In this document: piece after piece, positions 5,727 through 8,822 of the stretch
Position numbering within the stretch: position 1 is the stretch's first letter
How the letters are laid out: every line of letters begins with the position of its first letter
Assembly (NCBI GenBank): GCA_022561255.1
Contig: JADFRO010000110.1
Span: 1 to 8,822 of the forward strand
DNA from: Planctomycetota bacterium
GTDB lineage: Bacteria; Planctomycetota; Phycisphaerae; UBA1845
Direction: 5' to 3'
DNA length: 8,822 nt
Program-made: the position numbers and the translations under genes
Notes under the pieces: generated by a model
The model's database searches: none
Seen by the model: the letters and a program-made list of their open reading frames with translations, nothing else
Told to the model about the DNA's origin: nothing

Positions 5727-8700
5727 GTCGCCGGCCCCTCCCCTTCGCCTGAAACCTTTCGCGGACGCAGGATTTCTCTGCCGTCCGGTGTCGACGCGTC
5801 GCGGGCGTTGCTTACGCTCGAGCAGATAGAGCCGGCTATCCCGAGGCCCGTCCGTCCCGCCTCTCTGGGACCACTGTCGGAGCGATCGGAAAAGCAGATC
5901 GTCAAGGCCGCCGCGCTCGTCCGCGAGCGGCGCTTCACGGAAGCTGCGATCGAGCTCGAACGTGCCCTCCGTTACAACCCCAATCATCCCGACATCCATT
6001 ACGTGCTTGCGATGTTGCACTGGGAGGCGGGCAACATAGAGCGTGCTCGGACGCATGCCGCTAAAACGTTGGAGGGGAATCCTGACTGCGCCGCCGCCCA
6101 TTACGTCAACGCTCGATGCTCTGGCATCGCGAGTGACACAACGCATGCGATGACGTCGTTTCGTACGGCGCTCATGTGTTCGGATTTCGGTGGCGATTCG
6201 GCGATGGCGGCGCTTTGTCACTATCGACTGGCGGAGCTACTCGCAGCGGGTGAGTACTACGCAGCCTCGCTTTCGCAATACGAGGCGTTTGAGAAGACCG
6301 CGCAAACGGCGAGCGGTGATGCCCGGGTCTCGGCGGCCCAGGATGAGCTTAGAACGCTGTTAACTTCGGGTCGCGGGTCGGCGGCTGAGGACAAGTCCGT
6401 CGTTCTTGAGAAGTTGGGTATGTACGGTGAGGCTGCGTCTGCCTTTGAGGAGGTTGTCAGGGCTGCCCCCGATGACGCAACTCGGGCGCTACGCTACGCG
6501 CGTTTGCTCCTTCGTGCGGACCGGCTTGACGAAGCGCTCGAGGTGACGCGGGCGATCGAGTCAGAATCCAATGAGCCGATCATCGCGCTATTGTTCGATA
6601 TTCACGATCGCATGGGTCATCCCGAACGCGTGATTCCTGATCTGCGTTCGCGGTTCGCCGAGCAGCCCGATTCACCGCGGCTTCTCCTCAATCTCGTGGA
6701 TGCGTTGCTCAAGGTCGAGCGCCTTCCCGACGCCCGTTGGGAGTTGGAATCCTTCCTCGAGCGTCACGAAGACGCTACCTCCGTGCGCGTTCGTCTTTTC
6801 GAGGTGCTTACCGTCCAGGAGGCATGGGTCGATCTGCTAGGCCTCGTAGCCCGAAGCACGTCGCAAAAGCGCGACCGTTTCGGTGATCTGGACCCGATCA
6901 TTGAGCGCATAGCGTCGGACGAGAGTGCTGTCAAAACCGTCTTGGGCGCGGACGTCCTGGTGACGGACGATCCGATCTTGAACTATTTGCTCGGTGCGAT
7001 CGCGGCGTCCGCGGGACAGACCGAGCAGGCCAAGACACTGTTCGTTCGCAGCCTCGAAGGTGACGCGAGCCTGACTCCGGCGCGCGTCGCGCTCGGGCAA
7101 TTGTATTTCGGAGAGTATCGTTACGACGAGGCGAGGAAAGTCGTTGAGTCTCGCCCCGAAAGCGCCACGAACAGCGCGGCGCTTGAACGGGTTCTCGCGT
7201 TCGCCTCGCATCGCCTCGGCGATACCGCCGGCGCAGTACGCCACTATCGAGCCGCTGTACAACTCGATCGAAACGACGTGGAGTCGATGTTTCGTCTCGC
7301 AATTTTACATTACCAGAAGAAGGATGTGCGAAGCGCCCAGCGGCAACTTCGCGTGTTGCTCGAGCACGACCCAGATCACGAAGCGGCGCGAGAATCATTG
7401 GCGCAAACCTATCTGAACGACGGCAAGCTCGACGTTGCCAAAGAGGAGTACGAAGAGTTGCGACGGCGCACTTCCAAGGCGACGACCAAGGCACGCTGTA
7501 CGATTCTGCTGGACCAGAAGCTTCGTAACGATCCAGTCGCTGCCCGACAACTTCTCATGGCCGCGATGGAGGAGGGCGAGCCGGACGCAGCCACGTGGGT
7601 CGCGATCGCTCAGACGTACGACAGGACGGAGCACAAAGCATCCCGAAAGGCGTATCGCAAAGCCATCGTGCTCGAACCTGAAAAGGAGGAGGCTGTACTG
7701 GGGGCGATCGATAGCGATCGTGCGCTCTTGAGTTTTGAGAGCGCGATCGTGCGTCTCAAGGGTTACCTGCGGCGTTGGCCCAACGATCAAGCGTGGCGTC
7801 TTGTGCTGATATCGCTGCACTCGATCGTGAACGACTTCGACGCCGCGCTGGCTGAGCTTCGACCGCAGGTCCGGCGTGACGACCTTCCCGATGCGGAGTT
7901 GACTGCATATCGAACCGCGTTGGTGGACGTCTTGAACCACGCCGGACGTTTTGACGACGCCATCGATAAGCTCAAGACTTGGGCTGACGAGGAGGTGGAC
8001 GGATCCGACTGGTCCCGGCGTCTGGGACGGGCCTATTTGCAGCGTAAGAAACCTGTGCTCGCGGCCCGGACTTTTGAGAAGGTGTTGCAGGCGAATCCAC
8101 GAAAGCATTCCGCGCGACGGAATCTCGTGTTCGCGCTGCGTCGTGCCGAGCGTTTCGATGAGGCGAGTCAGCACGTGCTGGATTGGCTCAGTGATGATCC
8201 TGAGCATGACAACACCGTCCGGATGCTTGCCGATGTTCTGTTTGACTCCGATCGTTTCGACGATGCGGTTGAGCTGGTGCACAACCGCTTGCTGCGTACC
8301 AACCGCCGGGAATGGTTTCAACGGTTCCTTCTGATTCATCTGCGTCAGGCGAAGCGCTACGGTGAGAGCATCGAGCTGGCGCAGGGGCTTCTGGACGCAG
8401 TCTTGGCCATCCGGCGGATGGCGCCGCAGCTCCCCGGGCGTGCGTGGCAGGATGGTTTGACCGACGAAGAGCTGATGATGCAGCCGAACTTGCCGTTTTC
8501 CATGGGGCGGTTGCATCGCCGGAGCGAGGCCTTGCGGTTACGTCTTGCGTTGGACCTTGTGGCCGACAAGCAGTACCGAACCGCGGAGCGCCGAGTTGGG
8601 GAATGGCTCGACGGGCCAAGTTCGCCCCAATCCCGAGCGACTTACCTGCTGAGGCTCGCCGCCGCACAACGCGCCCAAGGACACGAGGAGCAGGCCGCCG

Positions 8701-8822
8701 AGAATATGGAGCGGGCGCTCGTCTTGCGTCCCGGTGACGTCTCGCTGAGTAACGATCTGTCCTATACGTGGATCGATCGTGGCATCCGTCTGGACGATGC
8801 CGAGCCTCTCATCCGCTACGCC
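5589..8822 (+). CDS. Long TPR-repeat lipoprotein (3' end outside the window)
   Basis: One frame stays open for 1078 codons from ATG 5589 to the window edge. After a lipoprotein signal (lipobox LTGC, Cys46) and a Ser/Pro-rich spacer, nearly the whole protein consists of helical TPR-like repeats. The clearest units are about 101-134 (RRFTEAAIELERALRYNPNH), 135-168, 299-325, 464-494, 533-563, 564-597, 811-840, 841-870 and 1018-1049. The last residues, NDLSYTWIDRGIRLDDAEPLI (1055-1075), match the NxLGY-x-ADRG-x-LDEA pattern that usually precedes the final TPRs, so the stop is probably near. TPR arrays bind other proteins; an envelope scaffold or assembly role is inferred, and no partner is evident. 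No Shine-Dalgarno precedes ATG 5589. TTG 5667 would give a more usual 19-residue signal peptide. The 74-base gap and promoter-like sequence suggest a separate unit from rbfA. Confidence 0.9.
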   Translation, partial: MTLLSARHTTACFGRVRRFPLGRRKPLNRAASALSVGFGFALLTGCVAGPSPSPETFRGRRISLPSGVDASRALLTLEQIEPAIPRPVRPASLGPLSERSEKQIVKAAALVRERRFTEAAIELERALRYNPNHPDIHYVLAMLHWEAGNIERARTHAAKTLEGNPDCAAAHYVNARCSGIASDTTHAMTSFRTALMCSDFGGDSAMAALCHYRLAELLAAGEYYAASLSQYEAFEKTAQTASGDARVSAAQDELRTLLTSGRGSAAEDKSVVLEKLGMYGEAASAFEEVVRAAPDDATRALRYARLLLRADRLDEALEVTRAIESESNEPIIALLFDIHDRMGHPERVIPDLRSRFAEQPDSPRLLLNLVDALLKVERLPDARWELESFLERHEDATSVRVRLFEVLTVQEAWVDLLGLVARSTSQKRDRFGDLDPIIERIASDESAVKTVLGADVLVTDDPILNYLLGAIAASAGQTEQAKTLFVRSLEGDASLTPARVALGQLYFGEYRYDEARKVVESRPESATNSAALERVLAFASHRLGDTAGAVRHYRAAVQLDRNDVESMFRLAILHYQKKDVRSAQRQLRVLLEHDPDHEAARESLAQTYLNDGKLDVAKEEYEELRRRTSKATTKARCTILLDQKLRNDPVAARQLLMAAMEEGEPDAATWVAIAQTYDRTEHKASRKAYRKAIVLEPEKEEAVLGAIDSDRALLSFESAIVRLKGYLRRWPNDQAWRLVLISLHSIVNDFDAALAELRPQVRRDDLPDAELTAYRTALVDVLNHAGRFDDAIDKLKTWADEEVDGSDWSRRLGRAYLQRKKPVLAARTFEKVLQANPRKHSARRNLVFALRRAERFDEASQHVLDWLSDDPEHDNTVRMLADVLFDSDRFDDAVELVHNRLLRTNRREWFQRFLLIHLRQAKRYGESIELAQGLLDAVLAIRRMAPQLPGRAWQDGLTDEELMMQPNLPFSMGRLHRRSEALRLRLALDLVADKQYRTAERRVGEWLDGPSSPQSRATYLLRLAAAQRAQGHEEQAAENMERALVLRPGDVSLSNDLSYTWIDRGIRLDDAEPLIRYA

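Larger units (their letters stand above)
888..8779. repeat. Dispersed over-represented palindrome CGATCG
   Basis: I count 21 copies by eye, starting at 888, 1929, 2613, 2888, 3784, 3848, 4014, 5004, 5883, 5947, 6553, 6605, 6997, 7265, 7603, 7705, 7715, 7744, 7822, 8249 and 8774. Four of them are the 8-base form GCGATCGC (1928, 2612, 6996, 7602). Thirteen fall in the TPR gene. Almost all are inside coding sequence. This is a word-frequency feature, not a mobile repeat. Confidence 0.4.

Noticed and set aside
7395..8516. 373-codon open frame on the minus strand
   Set aside because: It is antisense to the TPR lipoprotein frame, which has signal peptide, lipobox and repeat structure; the minus-strand product shows no recognisable domain.
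1..8822. CRISPR arrays, insertion sequences, prophage or transfer signatures, tRNA or rRNA genes
   Set aside because: No regularly spaced direct repeats, transposase or integrase motifs, cloverleaf patterns or rRNA-like stretches were seen, and the + strand is nearly filled by ordinary chromosomal genes.

Overview
The window is GC-rich bacterial DNA with all real genes on the + strand. It holds part of a translation-factor operon followed by the start of a very long TPR lipoprotein gene. Three things point to a planctomycete-type bacterium, possibly Phycisphaerae-like: the gene order infB - unknown gene - ylxP - rbfA; a membrane protein that opens with a short zinc-ribbon of the kind common in Planctomycetota; and weak or absent Shine-Dalgarno sequences before most genes. 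This assignment is an inference from gene content, not from a marker phylogeny.

Layout. Positions 3-50 look like the last 15 codons and stop of an upstream gene (nusA would be expected here). infB (55-2772) is complete and encodes a 905-residue IF2 with a long low-complexity linker. A 168-base gap (2773-2940) holds two small GC-rich hairpins and a perfect 12-base palindrome. An unrecognised gene (2941-4095) follows, encoding a zinc-ribbon plus single-membrane-span protein. It overlaps ylxP (DUF503, 4092-4373) by ATGA. After a 47-base gap with the only strong purine-rich ribosome-binding region in the window comes rbfA (4421-4843). This overlaps, again by ATGA, a degenerate HhH-GPD (endonuclease III-like) protein (4840-5514). 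A 74-base gap (5515-5588) has a weak hairpin and a possible promoter. From 5589 to the window end runs one uninterrupted reading frame of 1078 codons, encoding a TPR-repeat lipoprotein whose stop lies outside the window.

How the genes fit together. infB, ylxP and rbfA are the classic initiation and 30S-maturation cluster; IF2 delivers initiator tRNA and RbfA matures the 16S 5' region. The two ATGA overlaps suggest that the unknown membrane protein is translationally coupled to ylxP, and the HhH-GPD protein to rbfA. The TPR lipoprotein is probably a separate transcription unit with an envelope role. The two most interesting items are the HhH-GPD protein, in which both catalytic positions (Lys and Asp) and the Fe-S cluster cysteines appear to be lost, and the membrane-anchored zinc-ribbon protein inserted inside a ribosome-biogenesis operon. 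I see no CRISPR array, insertion sequence, prophage, tRNA or rRNA. I do not see a convincing new defence or mobile system.
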